From assembly GCA_958298945.1 (NCBI GenBank), contig OY282610.1:65655088-65719087 (forward strand): DNA of 64,000 nt, in the 5' to 3' direction. The notes under the pieces were generated by a model. The model saw only the letters and a program-made list of their open reading frames with translations, searched no databases and was not told where the DNA came from. Below are positions 35,758-49,300 of the stretch, piece after piece (positions within the stretch are counted from its first letter, which is position 1; every line of letters starts with the position of its first letter). The translations under genes were made by a program, and so were the position numbers. Origin of the DNA: Atherix ibis. Lineage: Eukaryota > Arthropoda > Insecta > Diptera > Athericidae.

Positions 35758-36090
35758 CTATGGTATTGTGTATATTTATATTTTTTAGATTGAAAAATAA
35801 AGCAACTCGAATTTACAATCTGATTAAATGACTTTTAATAAATTACACATTAATATTATCAATGCCGCTCAATTTATCTATTTTTAATGGATAAATTGGC
35901 CACAGTTAATAATATTAATATGGTACCGTAATAATATAAAGGAACAATTAGATACCGAGCATAGTCCAAAACCAAATTGTTAAATGTTACTTAAAATAAT
36001 CACAAAATTATATAATTGTTGTGATGATAATGTTAAAAAATATATATTTTTTTGTGGTATTTTTATCCACCCGTTGATAATCCAAAAACA
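35758..36090. other. Intergenic DNA, no gene seen
   Basis: AT-rich with an AATAAA near 35797. Nothing else recognised. Confidence 0.5.
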
Positions 36091-36288
36091 ATGACGAAAA
36101 TTATTTTAGCGAATGTTCTGAGCGATATTCACGGGGTTGGAATGACTATAATCGATAAGCTATCACCAGTTATCGGTGTTCCAGTGGATTTTACTGAAAA
36201 GCAACATGTTCAGCTTCTTGTACGGCAGCATTTCAAAATATCGCTAATATTCCTAGGTGTAGTAACATCAATTTATGCACGAGATTAA
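36091..36288 (+). CDS. Putative small protein or exon, function unknown
   Basis: 65 codons from ATG 36091 (MTKIILANVLSDIHGVGM) with less AT-biased third positions than its surroundings, which makes it look genuinely coding. The end (HFKISLIFLGVVTSIYARD) could be one membrane segment. The frame also reads upstream without ATG (FYPPVDNPKT). A second coding-like stretch follows at 37074-37188 beyond the 36413-37043 transposon; a phase-1 donor at 36257 could join to it. Either a micro-ORF or exon 1 of a small gene. I do not recognise the family. Confidence 0.35.
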   Translation: MTKIILANVLSDIHGVGMTIIDKLSPVIGVPVDFTEKQHVQLLVRQHFKISLIFLGVVTSIYARD

Positions 36289-36412
36289 AATATATTGTCT
36301 GTAAAGATATAAAGATTGAAATTTTACATAAAGTAAAATTAATCTGAAGAAAAAATATTTCATTAATAATTTTGATAAAACCATTAGGGATGCAACTGAC
36401 CCCCAGTTCGTA

Positions 36413-37043
36413 TATAAAAAGTGGGCTCTCTCTGGTTTTTGTTTTTAAACTGAAAGAAAATACACATCTCGTAAGCAATCATCGAACATTTTATTACAGA
36501 TATACATGAAAAATAATATCATTCATATGACCACCACGATTCAGTTTACAGGCCTGACATATTGTGTGCCATTTTATTGAAACTAAAGTTCATCCACAAT
36601 CAATTCATTCAATTTCGACCACAAAAAAAGCTCAATAATATGTCATGACATCATTCAGAATTCACTGTAAAACAGCCCAATGTTTCTATCAGTCCATAAA
36701 CCGTACTAAATAGCGACTTTTTTAGGCTGCATCTTAAATTATATTAAGATTGTCCGCGCCCCAGATTTGACAATTTTATTTGTTAATGTAGCCATCGATG
36801 TGAAAATGTGCTTCGTCAGTAAAGATACTCGTAATTTTCGCTGAATAATCATTTTTAAAGAACGCCCGTTTTCATAGTAAGTTTGGATAATTAAAATGAT
36901 TCAAATTGTACTAATTTATATTATTATTTTTTGATTTGTCAAAACTGTTTTGACAGATCTTTTGAAAAAAAAAATCATGACATGCCTGTTTTGACAGATC
37001 TTTTGAAAGTTGAAAAAAAACCATTAGCGAGCCCACCCTATAT
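36413..37043 (-). mobile_element. IS630-like (DD41D/rosa-like) short copy
   Basis: Imperfect inverted ends: AGTGGGCTCTCTCTGGTTTTT on the left and the complement of AAAACCATTAGCGAGCCCACC on the right, with TATA at both borders. Internal DNA is colinear with the copy at 23495-24338 (CATATGACCACCACG near 36525, TTGACAGATCTTTTGAAAG near 36950 and again near 36992), with large deletions. The right part holds a 40-base local duplication (TCATGACATGCCTGTTTTGACAG region). No open transposase frame. Confidence 0.65.
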
Positions 37044-37073
37044 TTATGTAAACAATTCTCAAACTTTAGAGTA

Positions 37074-37188
37074 TTTAAAAACCAACACCCATCAATTAAT
37101 GAACGATTATTACAGCACAAAATTTGCAAAACATCTTAAAAAATTACCTCAAAAAGATCGAGTCCTGCATGAAGTGTCATTTGATTGA
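37074..37188 (+). CDS. Possible terminal exon of a small gene
   Basis: After a TTTAG acceptor at 37070-37071 the frame reads YLKTNTHQLMNDYYSTKFAK and ends LPQKDRVLHEVSFD with a stop at 37188. It is Lys/His-rich and not low-complexity. Phase fits a donor at 36257 inside the small open frame upstream, which would put the transposon at 36413-37043 inside an intron. Purely a splice-pattern inference. Confidence 0.25.
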
Positions 37189-37745
37189 CGTTATAGAACT
37201 TTACTTTTCAAAGCAGAAATTGGATAGCACTGTACTTTAGCAATTCTTTCAATATGAATTTTATTGTTTCTTAAAAAAAAAAGATCAATCATCATAATAA
37301 TTATAAAAGTTTTGACTAAATTAATTGTGTCCTTTTTTTATTTCTTATTTTCCTTTATGTTAAAGTATCTACAAATCACTATTATCTATTTTTTTAAAAT
37401 CTTATTTATAGTACAATTATTTTCTCTGTCAATTATTGCTATAAGCCCATGGAAAACTTAGATTTGAGAATATAACATAGGATAAGGAATTTAACAACTT
37501 GTAAATACATTATTACAAGAAGTTACTGATTAAAAATATGAATAATCAATCGCCTTAATAATTGACCGTATCTTAAATACATAACGCATATTATAACAGA
37601 AAATCTATTTGATGAAATGAAAAAACTCTCCAAAACCCAACCTCATTTTTCTTATAGTACATGGAACTAATACTTGTTAAATAAATAAATTTTCATTCCA
37701 ATAATATTCTTACGATCTTACGTAGATTCAATGGACAGAGTAAAA
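37189..37745. other. Intergenic DNA, no gene seen
   Basis: AT-rich, poly-A and poly-T runs, only a hydrophobic low-complexity open frame at 37264-37461. Adjoins the gypsy LTR. Confidence 0.5.
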
Positions 37746-38152
37746 TATTACAAGTGTTTGTTTGCTTAGGACGTTCGAATCTTTATTGAATCTTCTCGGT
37801 GTATTTCCACTTCACACTATATTTCTACGATCTAACTTTACTCATCGATCCCTTACACTTCTCGACTCTATTCGTCGCTTACTATATTTGTACCCGACTT
37901 CAACCAGTCGTTTTCGAATTGCTGTTCAGACTAAAAATATCACCCCCCCCCCCCCCCCGATTTTATTCCCCCACTAGCTTTATTAATACCCGATTAAGCA
38001 GTTATTCCTTAATCGCTGTTCAGACCAAAATCCCTCGCTGACGACCAGCGCTAGAATTTATAATGCTCCGGATTGCTTCTTGAACATTCTGGAATATTCT
38101 GGAGCTATCTTTAATGTTCTAGAACACGCCAGAGCTATGTTACATCGTAACA
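37746..38152 (-). repeat. 3' LTR of the gypsy element
   Basis: Starts TGTTACGATGTAACA (minus strand, from 38152) and runs to about 37746, roughly 407 bases. It includes a 16-base C run on the plus strand (37943-37958) and ends AACAAACACTTGTAATA, where the terminal bases should mirror TGTTAC and are slightly altered. Part of it matches 35660-35757. Confidence 0.65.
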
Positions 38153-39012
38153 CTATCCCTTTCCAAGAGATGCTCGTCTCTAGCATCATTTGTTCCATTA
38201 TAACGGGCCAGGCAGTCGATGTGCACAATCTTTAGTTGTCCTTTCTGACTGTTCTGGATGCGGTATATAATTCCATTCAACTTTGTAACAACTCGGAATT
38301 GACCATCCCAAATGACCTGCAATTTCGGTGACTTTCCTTTACGCCGCGTGGGTTTGTACAACCAAACCAAAGACCTCTCCTCGAATTTCACAGTTTTGCG
38401 ACTGCGATCGTAACGAGTATTTATCTTCTCACTAATATATTCTCCGGCATGTTGTACCAAAGAATAAATTACATTCATCTTCTCTCTCAAATCCAGTGCA
38501 TCATACTCTGCCATATTACTTGGTGTTTCTGGTGGAGTTCCAGTAAGTAGATCCGCTGGTAGTTGTAGTTCTCTTCCAAAATTCGCTCTTTTCGGTGTAA
38601 CTGAAGTATTCTCTTGTACCGCCGTTCTATACAAGAGAACAAACAGGGGTATATGTTGGTTCTAGTTTCTTTGATGCCGATCAACCAATTTAGCCAAATG
38701 CCGTTCCAAAGTTTGGTTGAATCGTTCTACGAGTACCATTCCGTTCGACTGAGGATGATATGAAGTTGTTTGAGTTTCGTGAATTCCCATAAGCTGACAC
38801 ATTTCCTAGAATAGTCGAGCTTCAAAATCTCTATCTTGACCACTGTGAATTCCAGAGAAACTCCAAATCGGCAAAACTCTTCTCTTACTAGCCACTCCAA
38901 TACTGTTATTGCCTCCTGATTCGGTTTTGCAAATTTTTCTGGCCATTTTGTGCAGTAGGCTATCACTATGAGTATGTCTCGGTTTCCTCTGTCCGTAGTA
39001 GGGAAAGGTCAA
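37746..39012 (-). mobile_element. Ty3/gypsy LTR retrotransposon, 3' part (integrase end plus LTR)
   Basis: Minus strand. From about 39000 down, integrase core traces: CTKWPEKFAKPNQEA, EFCRFGVSLEF and RTEWYS, with the C-terminal chromatin-facing part KTVKFEERSLVWLYKPTRRK and VTKLNGIIYRIQ at 38140-38634. Several frameshifts. The pol frame ends at 38140, overlapping the LTR start; a purine-rich tract (TTGGAAAGGGATAG) precedes it. Gag, protease, reverse transcriptase, the 5' LTR and any env are absent. Break point near 39010. Confidence 0.8.
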
Positions 39013-39303
39013 TCTTTTACAAAGATATGTAATATTGCAAGTGTGTGCGTATTTACGAATAGATTTTTGGAATCAGAGGGCAGAATTTTTCTGTAGAGGC
39101 CTATCCACTAATTATGTAACTTGAGATGTTTCACACGAAGGGTGATATACCAGTGGAACGGCATACCGTCAGCAAGGATGCACGCGACCTTACACTAAAC
39201 GTTGAAAGGAGTCAGTGCGAGAGATATTGGCCTTATATAGAAACTGTCTATAAATTTTACAGTAAGAAATTGTAATTGAAATAAAAATTTAAAAACCAAA
39301 AGA
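39013..39303. other. Junction DNA between gypsy fragment and satellite array
   Basis: A moderately GC-rich stretch (about 39100-39230) that I cannot assign, then an AT-rich run into the first satellite copy. No coding signal. Confidence 0.5.
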
Positions 39304-39827
39304 GATAGAAAATATGTAAAAATACATTATTTAAATCGATAAAATAATATGATATGATAAATAGCTTTTTTGGTTACCCTTTCCTGATCTAGGTCTCCGC
39401 CGATATACATACTTAAGAATGAAAAAGTCCTCAGCCGCCGCTGTAAAATTGCATAGGGTTCGTTACTGCCAACTGAGCGGTGTTACAACATTTCACCTTT
39501 TAAGTACCGTCCATTCTTACATTTTAAACGTTTAGTTTGAATAATTTTTTCTGGTTTTCAAAACAGATAGAAAATATGTAAAAATACATTATTAAAATCG
39601 ATAAAATAATATGAAATGATAAATAGCTTTTTTGGTTACCCTTTCCTGATCTAGGTCTCCGCCGATATACATACTTAAGAATGAAAAAGTCCTCAGCCGC
39701 CGCTGTAAAATTGCATAGGGTTCGTTACTGCCAACTGAGCGGTGTTACAACATTTCACCTTTTAAGTACCGTCCATTCTTACATTTTAAACGTTTAGTTT
39801 GAATAATTTTTTCTGGTTTTCAAAACA

Positions 39828-41925
39828 GATAGAAAATATGTAAAAATACATTATTAAAATCGATAAAATAATATGAAATGATAAATAGCTTTTTTGGTTA
39901 CCCTTTCCTGATCTAGGTCTCCGCCGATATACATACTTAAGAATGAAAAAGTCCTCAGCCGCCGCTGTAAAATTGCATAGGGTTCGTTACTACCAACTGA
40001 GCGGTATTACAACTTTTTACCTTTTTAGTACCGTCCATTCTTACATTTTAAACGTTTAGTTTGAATAATTTTTTCTGGTTTTCAAAACAGATAGAAAATA
40101 TGTAAAAATGTATTATTAAAATCGATAAAATAATATGAAATGATAAATAGCTTTTTTGGTTACCCTTTCCTGATCTAGGTCTCCGCCGATATACATACTT
40201 AAGAATGAAAAAGTCCTCAGCCGCCGCTGTAAAATTGCATAGGGTTCGTTACTGCCAACTGAGCGGTGTTACAACATTTTACCTTTTTAGTACCGTCCAT
40301 TCTTACATTTTAAACGTTTAGTTTGAATAATTTTTTCTGGTTTTCAAAACAGATAGAAAATATTTAAAATTGTATTATTAAAATCGATAAAATAATATGA
40401 AATGATAAATAGCTTTTTTGGTTACCCTTTCCTGATCTAGGTCTCCGCCGATATACATACTTAAGAATGAAAAAGTCCTCAGCCGCCGCTGTAAAATTGC
40501 ATAGGGTTCGTTACTGCCAACTGAGCGGTGTTACAACATTTTACCTTTTAAGTACCGCCCATTCTTACATTTTAAACGTTTAGTTTGAATAATTTTTTCT
40601 GGTTTTCAAAACAGATAGAAAATATGTAAAAATGTATTATTAAAATCGATAAAATAATATGAAATGATAAATAGCTTTTTTGGTTACCCTTTCCTGATCT
40701 AGGTCTCCGCCGATATACATACTTAAGAATAAAAAAGTCCTCAGCCGCCGCTGTAAAATTGCATAGGGTTCGTTACTGCCAACTGAGCGGTGTTACAACA
40801 TTTTACCTTTTAAGTACCGCCCATTCTTACATTTTAAACGTTTAGTTTGAATAATTTTTTTCTGGTTTTCAAAACAGATAGAAAATATGTAAAAATACAT
40901 TATTAAAATCGATAAAATAATATGAAATGATAAATAGCTTTTTTGGTTACCCTTTCCTGATCTAGGTCTCCGCCGATATACATACTTAAGAATGAAAAAG
41001 TCCTCAGCCGCCGCTGTAAAATTGCATAGGGTTCGTTACTACCAACTGAGCGGTATTACAACTTTTTACCTTTTTAGTACCGTCCATTCTTACATTTTAA
41101 ACGTTTAGTTTGAATAATTTTTTCTGGTTTTCAAAACAGATAGAAAATATGTAAAAATGTATTATTAAAATCGATAAAATAATATGAAATGATAAATAGC
41201 TTTTTTGGTTACCCTTTCCTGATCTAGGTCTCCGCCGATATACATACTTAAGAATGAAAAAGTCCTCAGCCGCCGCTGTAAAATTGCATAGGGTTCGTTA
41301 CTGCCAACTGAGCGGTGTTACAACATTTTACCTTTTTAGTACCGTCCATTCTTACATTTTAAACGTTTAGTTTGAATAATTTTTTCTGGTTTTCAAAACA
41401 GATAGAAAATATTTAAAATTGTATTATTAAAATCAATAAAATAATATGAAATGATAAATAGCTTTTTTGGTTACCCTTTCCTGATCTAGGTCTCCGCCGA
41501 TATACATACTTAAGAATGAAAAAGTCCTCAGCCGCCGCTGTAAAATTGCATAGGGTTCGTTACTGCCAACTGAGCGGTGTTACAACATTTTACCTTTTAA
41601 GTACCGCCCATTCTTACATTTTAAACGTTTAGTTTGAATAATTTTTTCTGGTTTTCAAAACAGATAGAAAATATTTAAAATTGTATTATTAAAATCGATA
41701 AAATAATATGAAATGATAAATAGCTTTTTTGGTTACCCTTTCCTGATCTAGGTCTTCGCCGATATACATACTTAAGAATGAAAAAGTCCTCAGCCGCCGC
41801 TGTAAAATTGCATAGGGTTCGTTACTGCCAACTGAGCGGTGTTACAACATTTTACCTTTTAAGTACCGCCCATTCTTACATTTTAAACGTTTAGTTTGAA
41901 TAATTTTTTTCTGGTTTTCAAAACA
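39828..41925 (+). repeat. Satellite higher-order repeat, two 4-monomer units
   Basis: Units 39828-40876 and 40877-41925 (1,049 bases each) repeat the same order of variants: a copy with TACATT, ACTACCAACTGAGCGGTATT and CAACTTTTTACC, then a TGTATT copy with CCTTTTTAGT, then an ATTTAAAATTG copy with CCGCCCAT, then a fourth copy ending in 7 T. The first three-variant order appears once more near 52645-53400. Confidence 0.75.
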
Positions 41926-43592
41926 GATAGAAAATATGTAAAAATGTATTATTAAAATCGATAAAATAATATGAAATGATAAATAGCTTTTTTGGTTACC
42001 CTTTCCTGATCTAGGTCTCCGCCGATATACATACTTCAGAATGAAAAAGTCCTCAGCCGCCGCTGTAAAATTGCATAGGGTTCGTTACTGCCAACTGAGC
42101 GGTGTTACAACATTTTACCTTTTAAGTACCGTCCATTCTTACATTTTAAACGTTTAGTTTGAATAATTTTTTTCTGGTTTTCAAAACAGATAGAAAATAT
42201 GTAAAAATGTATTATTAAAATCGATAAAATAATATGAAATGATAAATAGCTTTTTTGGTTACCCTTTCCTGATCTAGGTCTCCGCCGATATACATACTTA
42301 AGAATGAAAAAGTCCTCAGCCGCCGCTGTAAAATTGCATAGGGTTCGTTACTGCCAACTGAGCGGTGTTACAACATTTTACCTTTTAAGTACCGTCCATT
42401 CTTACATTTTAAACGTTTAGTTTGAATAATTTTTTTCTGGTTTTCAAAACAGATAGAAAATATGTAAAAATGTATTATTAAAATCGATAAAATAATATGA
42501 AATGATAAATAGCTTTTTTGGTTACCCTTTCCTGATCTAGGTCTCCGCCGATATACATACTTAAGAATGAAAAAGTCCTCAGCCGCCGCTGTAAAATTGC
42601 ATAGGGTTCGTTACTGCCAACTGAGCGGTGTTACAACATTTTACCTTTTAAGTACCGCCCATTCTTACATTTTAAACGTTTAGTTTGAATAATTTTTTTC
42701 TGGTTTTCAAAACAGATAGAAAATATGTAAAAATGTATTATTAAAATCGATAAAATAATATGAAATGATAAATAGCTTTTTTGGTTACCCTTTCCTGATC
42801 TAGGTCTCCGCCGATATACATACTTAAGAATGAAAAAGTCCTCAGCCGCCGCTGTAAAATTGCATAGGGTTCGTTACTGCCAACTGAGCGGTGTTACAAC
42901 ATTTTACCTTTTAAGTACCGTCCATTCTTACATTTTAAACGTTTAGTTTGAATAATTTTTTTCTGGTTTTCAAAACAGATAGAAAATATGTAAAAATGTA
43001 TTATTAAAATCGATAAAATAATATGAAATGATAAATAGCTTTTTTGGTTACCCTTTCCTGATCTAGGTCTCCGCCGATATACATACTTAAGAATGAAAAA
43101 GTCCTCAGCCGCCGCTGTAAAATTGCATAGGGTTCGTTACTGCCAACTGAGCGGTGTTACAACATTTTACCTTTTAAGTACCGTCCATTCTTACATTTTA
43201 AACGTTTAGTTTGAATAATTTTTTTCTGGTTTTCAAAACAGATAGAAAATATGTAAAAATGTATTATTAAAATCGATAAAATAATATGAAATGATAAATA
43301 GCTTTTTTGGTTACCCTTTCCTGATCTAGGTCTCCGCCGATATACATACTTAAGAATGAAAAAGTCCTCAGCCGCCGCTGTAAAATTGCATAGGGTTCGT
43401 TACTGCCAACTGAGCGGTGTTACAACATTTTACCTTTTAAGTACCGTCCATTCTTACATTTTAAACGTTTAGTTTGAATAATTTTTTTCTGGTTTTCAAA
43501 ACAGATAGAAAATATGTAAAAATGTATTATTAAAATCGATAAAATAATATGAAATGATAAATAGCTTTTTTGGTTACCCTTTCCTGATCTAG

Positions 43593-43607
43593 GATCTAGA
43601 TCTTTTA
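43593..43607 (+). repeat. First copy of the short (B-type) satellite variant
   Basis: Here GGTCTCCGCCGATATACATAC is replaced by GGATCTAGATCTTT, shortening the monomer by about 8 bases. About 16 B-type copies are visible, at roughly 43593, 44108, 45418, 45671, 46979, 48811, 50380, 51950, 55356, 57451, 58758, 59802, 60585, 61099, 61357 and 63449; none lies left of 43.5 kb. Confidence 0.85.
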
Positions 43608-46364
43608 AGAATGAAAAAGTCCTCAGCCGCCGCTGTAAAATTGCATAGGGTTCGTTACTGCCAACTGAGCGGTGTTACAACATTTTACCTTTTAAGTACC
43701 GTCCATTCTTACATTTTAAACGTTTAGTTTGAATAATTTTTTTCTGGTTTTCAAAACAGATAGAAAATGTGTAAAAATGTATTATTAAAATCGATAAAAT
43801 AATATGAAATGATAAATAGCTTTTTTGGTTACCCTTTCCTGAGCTAGGTCTCCGCCGATATACATACTTAAGAATGAAAAAGTCCTCAGCCGCCGCTGTA
43901 AAATTGCATAGGGTTCGTTACTGCCAACTGAGCGGTGTTACAACATTTTACCTTTTAAGTACCGTCCATTCTTACATTTTAAACGTTTAATTTGAATAAT
44001 TTTTTTCTGGTTTTCAAAACAGATAGAAAATATGTAAAAATGTATTATTAAAATCGATAAAATAATATGAAATGATAAATAGCTTTTTTGGTTACCCTTT
44101 CCTGATCTAGGATCTAGATCTTTTAAGAATGAAAAAGTCCTCAGCCGCCGCTGTAAAATTGCATAGGGTTCGTTACTGCCAACTGAGCGGTGTTACAACA
44201 TTTTACCTTTTAAGTACCGCCCATTCTTACATTTTAAACGTTTAGTTTGAATTATTTTTTTCTGGTTTTCAAAACAGATAGAAAATATGTAAAAATGTAT
44301 TATTAAAATCGATAAAATAATATGAAATGATAAATAGCTTTTTTGGTTACCCTTTCCTGATCTAGGTCTCCGCCGATATACATACTTAAGAATGAAAAAG
44401 TCCTCAGCCGCCGCTGTAAAATTGCATAGGGTTCGTTACTGCCAACTGAGCGGTGTTACAACATTTTACCTTTTAAGTACCGTCCATTCTTACATTTTAA
44501 ACGTTTAGTTTGAATAATTTTTTCTGGTTTTCAAAACAGATAGAAAATATTTAAAATTGTATTATTAAAATCGATAAAATAATATGAAATGATAAATAGC
44601 ATTTTTGGTTACCCTTTCCTGATCTAGGTCTCCGCCGATATACATACTTAAGAATGAAAAAGTCCTCAGCCGCCGCTGTAAAATTGCATAGGGTTCGTTA
44701 CTGCCAACTGAGCGGTGTTACAACATTTTACCTTTTAAGTACCGCCCATTCTTACATTTTAAACGTTTAGTTTGAATTATTTTTTTCTGGTTTTCAAAAC
44801 AGATAGAAAATATGTAAAAATGTATTATTAAAATCGATAAAATAATATGAAATGATAAATAGCTTTTTTGGTTACCCCTTCCTGATCTAGCTCTCCGCCG
44901 ATATACATACTTAAGAATGAAAAATTCCTCAGCCGCTGCTGTAAAATTGCATAGGGTTCGTTACTACCAACTGAGCGGTGTTACAACATTTTACCTTTTA
45001 AGTACCGTCCATTCTTACATTTTAAACGTTTAGTTTGAATAATTTTTTTATGGTTTTCAAAAAGGATAGAAAATATGTAAAAATGTATTATTAAAATCGA
45101 TAAAATAATATGAAATGATAAATAGCTTTTTTGGTTACCCCTTCCTGATCTAGCTCTCCGCCGATATACATACTTAAGAATGAAAAATTCCTCAGCCGCT
45201 GCTGTAAAATTGCATAGGGTTCGTTACTGCCACCTGAGCGGTGTTACAACATTTTACCTTTTAAGTACCGCCCATTCTTACATTTTAAACGTTTAGTTTG
45301 AATAATTTTTTTTCTGGTTTTCAAAACAGATAGAAAATATGTAAAAATGTATTATTAAAATCGATAAAATAATATGAAATGATAAATAGCTTTTTTGGTT
45401 ACCCTTTCCTGATCTAGGATCTAGATCTTTTAAGAATGAAAAAGTCCTCAGCCGCCGCTGTAAAATTGCATAGGGTTCGTTACTGCCAACTGAGCGGTGT
45501 TACAACATTTTACCTTTTAAGTACCGTCCATTCTTACATTTTAAACGTTTAATTTGAATAATTTTTTTCTGGTTTTCAAAACAGATAGAAAATATGTAAA
45601 AATGTATTATTAAAATCGATAAAATAATATGAAATGATAAATAGCTTTTTTGGTTACCCTTTCCTGATCTAGGATCTAGATCTTTTAAGAATGAAAAAGT
45701 CCTCAGCCGCCGCTGTAAAATTGCATAGGGTTCGTTACTGCCAACTGAGCGGTGTTACAACATTTTACCTTTTAAGTACCGTCCATTCTTACATTTTAAA
45801 CGTTTAGTTTGAATAATTTTTTTCTGGTTTTCAAAACAGATAGAAAATATGTAAAAATGTATTATTAAAATCGATAAAATAATATGAAATGATAAATAGC
45901 TTTTTTGGTTACCCTTTCCTGATCTAGGTCTCCGCCGATATACATACTTAAGAATGAAAAAGTCCTCAGCCGCCGCTGTAAAATTGCATAGGGTTCGTTA
46001 CTGCCAACTGAGCGGTGTTACAACATTTTACCTTTTAAGTACCGCCCATTCTTACATTTTAAACGTTTAGTTTGAATTATTTTTTTCTGGTTTTCAAAAC
46101 AGATAGAAAATATGTAAAAATGTATTATTAAAATCGATAAAATAATATGAAATGATAAATAGCTTTTTTGGTTACCCTTTCCTGATCTAGGTCTCCGCCG
46201 ATATACATACTTAAGAATGAAAAAGTCCTCAGCCGCCGCTGTAAAATTGCATAGGGTTCGTTACTGCCAACTGAGCGGTGTTACAACATTTTACCTTTTA
46301 AGTACCGCCCATTCTTACATTTTAAACGTTTAGTTTGAATTATTTTTTTCTGGTTTTCAAAACA

Positions 46365-49300
46365 GATAGAAAATATGTAAAAATGTATTATTAAAATCGA
46401 TAAAATAATATGAAATGATAAATAGCTTTTTTGGTTACCCCTTCCTGATCTAGCTCTCCGCCGATATACATACTTAAGAATGAAAAATTCCTCAGCCGCT
46501 GCTGTAAAATTGCATAGGGTTCGTTACTACCAACTGAGCGGTGTTACAACATTTTACCTTTTAAGTACCGTCCATTCTTACATTTTAAACGTTTAGTTTG
46601 AATAATTTTTTTATGGTTTTCAAAAAGGATAGAAAATATGTAAAAATGTATTATTAAAATCGATAAAATAATATGAAATGATAAATAGCTTTTTTGGTTA
46701 CCCCTTCCTGATCTAGCTCTCCGCCGATATACATACTTAAGAATGAAAAATTCCTCAGCCGCTGCTGTAAAATTGCATAGGGTTCGTTACTGCCACCTGA
46801 GCGGTGTTACAACATTTTACCTTTTAAGTACCGCCCATTCTTACATTTTAAACGTTTAGTTTGAATAATTTTTTTCTGGTTTTCAAAACAGATAGAAAAT
46901 ATGTAAAAATGTATTATTAAAATCGATAAAATAATATGAAATGATAAATAGCTTTTTTGGTTACCCTTTCCTGATCTAGGATCTAGATCTTTTAAGAATG
47001 AAAAAGTCCTCAGCCGCCGCTGTAAAATTGCATAGGGTTCGTTACTGCCAACTGAGCGGTGTTACAACATTTTACCTTTTAAGTACCGCCCATTCTTACA
47101 TTTTAAACGTTTAGTTTGAATTATTTTTTTCTGGTTTTCAAAACAGATAGAAAATATGTAAAAATGTATTATTAAAATCGATAAAATAATATGAAATGAT
47201 AAATAGCTTTTTTGGTTACCCTTTCCTGATCTAGGTCTCCGCCGATATACATACTTAAGAATGAAAAAGTCCTCAGCCGCCGCTGTAAAATTGCATAGGG
47301 TTCGTTACTGCCAACTGAGCGGTGTTACAACATTTTACCTTTTAAGTACCGTCCATTCTTACATTTTAAACGTTTAGTTTGAATAATTTTTTTCTGGTTT
47401 TCAAAACAGATAGAAAATATGTAAAAATGTATTATTAAAATCGATAAAATAATATGAAATGATAAATAGCTTTTTTGGTTACCCTTTCCTGATCTAGGTC
47501 TCCGCCGATATACATACTTAAGAATGAAAAAGTCCTCAGCCGCCGCTGTAAAATTGCATAGGGTTCGTTACTGCCAACTGAGCGGTGTTACAACATTTTA
47601 CCTTTTAAGTACCGTCCATTCTTACATTTTAAACGTTTAGTTTGAATAATTTTTTCTGGTTTTCAAAACAGATAGAAAATATTTAAAATTGTATTATTAA
47701 AATCGATAAAATAATATGAAATGATAAATAGCATTTTTGGTTACCCTTTCCTGATCTAGGTCTCCGCCGATATACATACTTAAGAATGAAAAAGTCCTCA
47801 GCCGCCGCTGTAAAATTGCATAGGGTTCGTTACTGCCAACTGATCGGTGTTACAACATTTTACCTTTTAAGTACCGTCCATTCTTACATTTTAAACGTTT
47901 AGTTTGAATAATTTTTTTCTGGTTTTCAAAACAGATAGAAAATATGTAAAAATGTATTATTAAAATCGATAAAATAATATGAAATGATAAATAGCTTTTT
48001 TGGTTACCCTTTCCTGATCTAGGTCTCCGCCGATATACATACTTAAGAATGAAAAAGTCCTCAGCCGCCGCTGTAAAATTGCATAGGGTTCGTTACTGCC
48101 AACTGAGCGGTGTTACAACATTTTACCTTTTAAGTACCGCCCATTCTTACATTTTAAACGTTTAGTTTGAATTATTTTTTTCTGGTTTTCAAAACAGATA
48201 GAAAATATGTAAAAATGTATTATTAAAATCGATAAAATAATATGAAATGATAAATAGCTTTTTTGGTTACCCCTTCCTGATCTAGCTCTCCGCCGATATA
48301 CATACTTAAGAATGAAAAATTCCTCAGCCGCTGCTGTAAAATTGCATAGGGTTCGTTACTACCAACTGAGCGGTGTTACAACATTTTACCTTTTAAGTAC
48401 CGTCCATTCTTACATTTTAAACGTTTAGTTTGAATAATTTTTTTATGGTTTTCAAAAAGGATAGAAAATATGTAAAAATGTATTATTAAAATCGATAAAA
48501 TAATATGAAATGATAAATAGCTTTTTTGGTTACCCCTTCCTGATCTAGCTCTCCGCCGATATACATACTTAAGAATGAAAAATTCCTCAGCCGCTGCTGT
48601 AAAATTGCATAGGGTTCGTTACTGCCACCTGAGCGGTGTTACAACATTTTACCTTTTAAGTACCGCCCATTCTTACATTTTAAACGTTTAGTTTGAATAA
48701 TTTTTTTCTGGTTTTCAAAACAGATAGAAAATATGTAAAAATGTATTATTAAAATCGATAAAATAATATGAAATGATAAATAGCTTTTTTGGTTACCCTT
48801 TCCTGATCTAGGATCTAGATCTTTTAAGAATGAAAAAGTCCTCAGCCGCCGCTGTAAAATTGCATAGGGTTCGTTACTGCCAACTGAGCGGTGTTACAAC
48901 ATTTTACCTTTTAAGTACCGCCCATTCTTACATTTTAAACGTTTAGTTTGAATTATTTTTTTCTGGTTTTCAAAACAGATAGAAAATATGTAAAAATGTA
49001 TTATTAAAATCGATAAAATAATATGAAATGATAAATAGCTTTTTTGGTTACCCTTTCCTGATCTAGGTCTCCGCCGATATACATACTTAAGAATGAAAAA
49101 GTCCTCAGCCGCCGCTGTAAAATTGCATAGGGTTCGTTACTGCCAACTGAGCGGTGTTACAACATTTTACCTTTTAAGTACCGTCCATTCTTACATTTTA
49201 AACGTTTAGTTTGAATAATTTTTTTCTGGTTTTCAAAACAGATAGAAAATATGTAAAAATGTATTATTAAAATCGATAAAATAATATGAAATGATAAATA

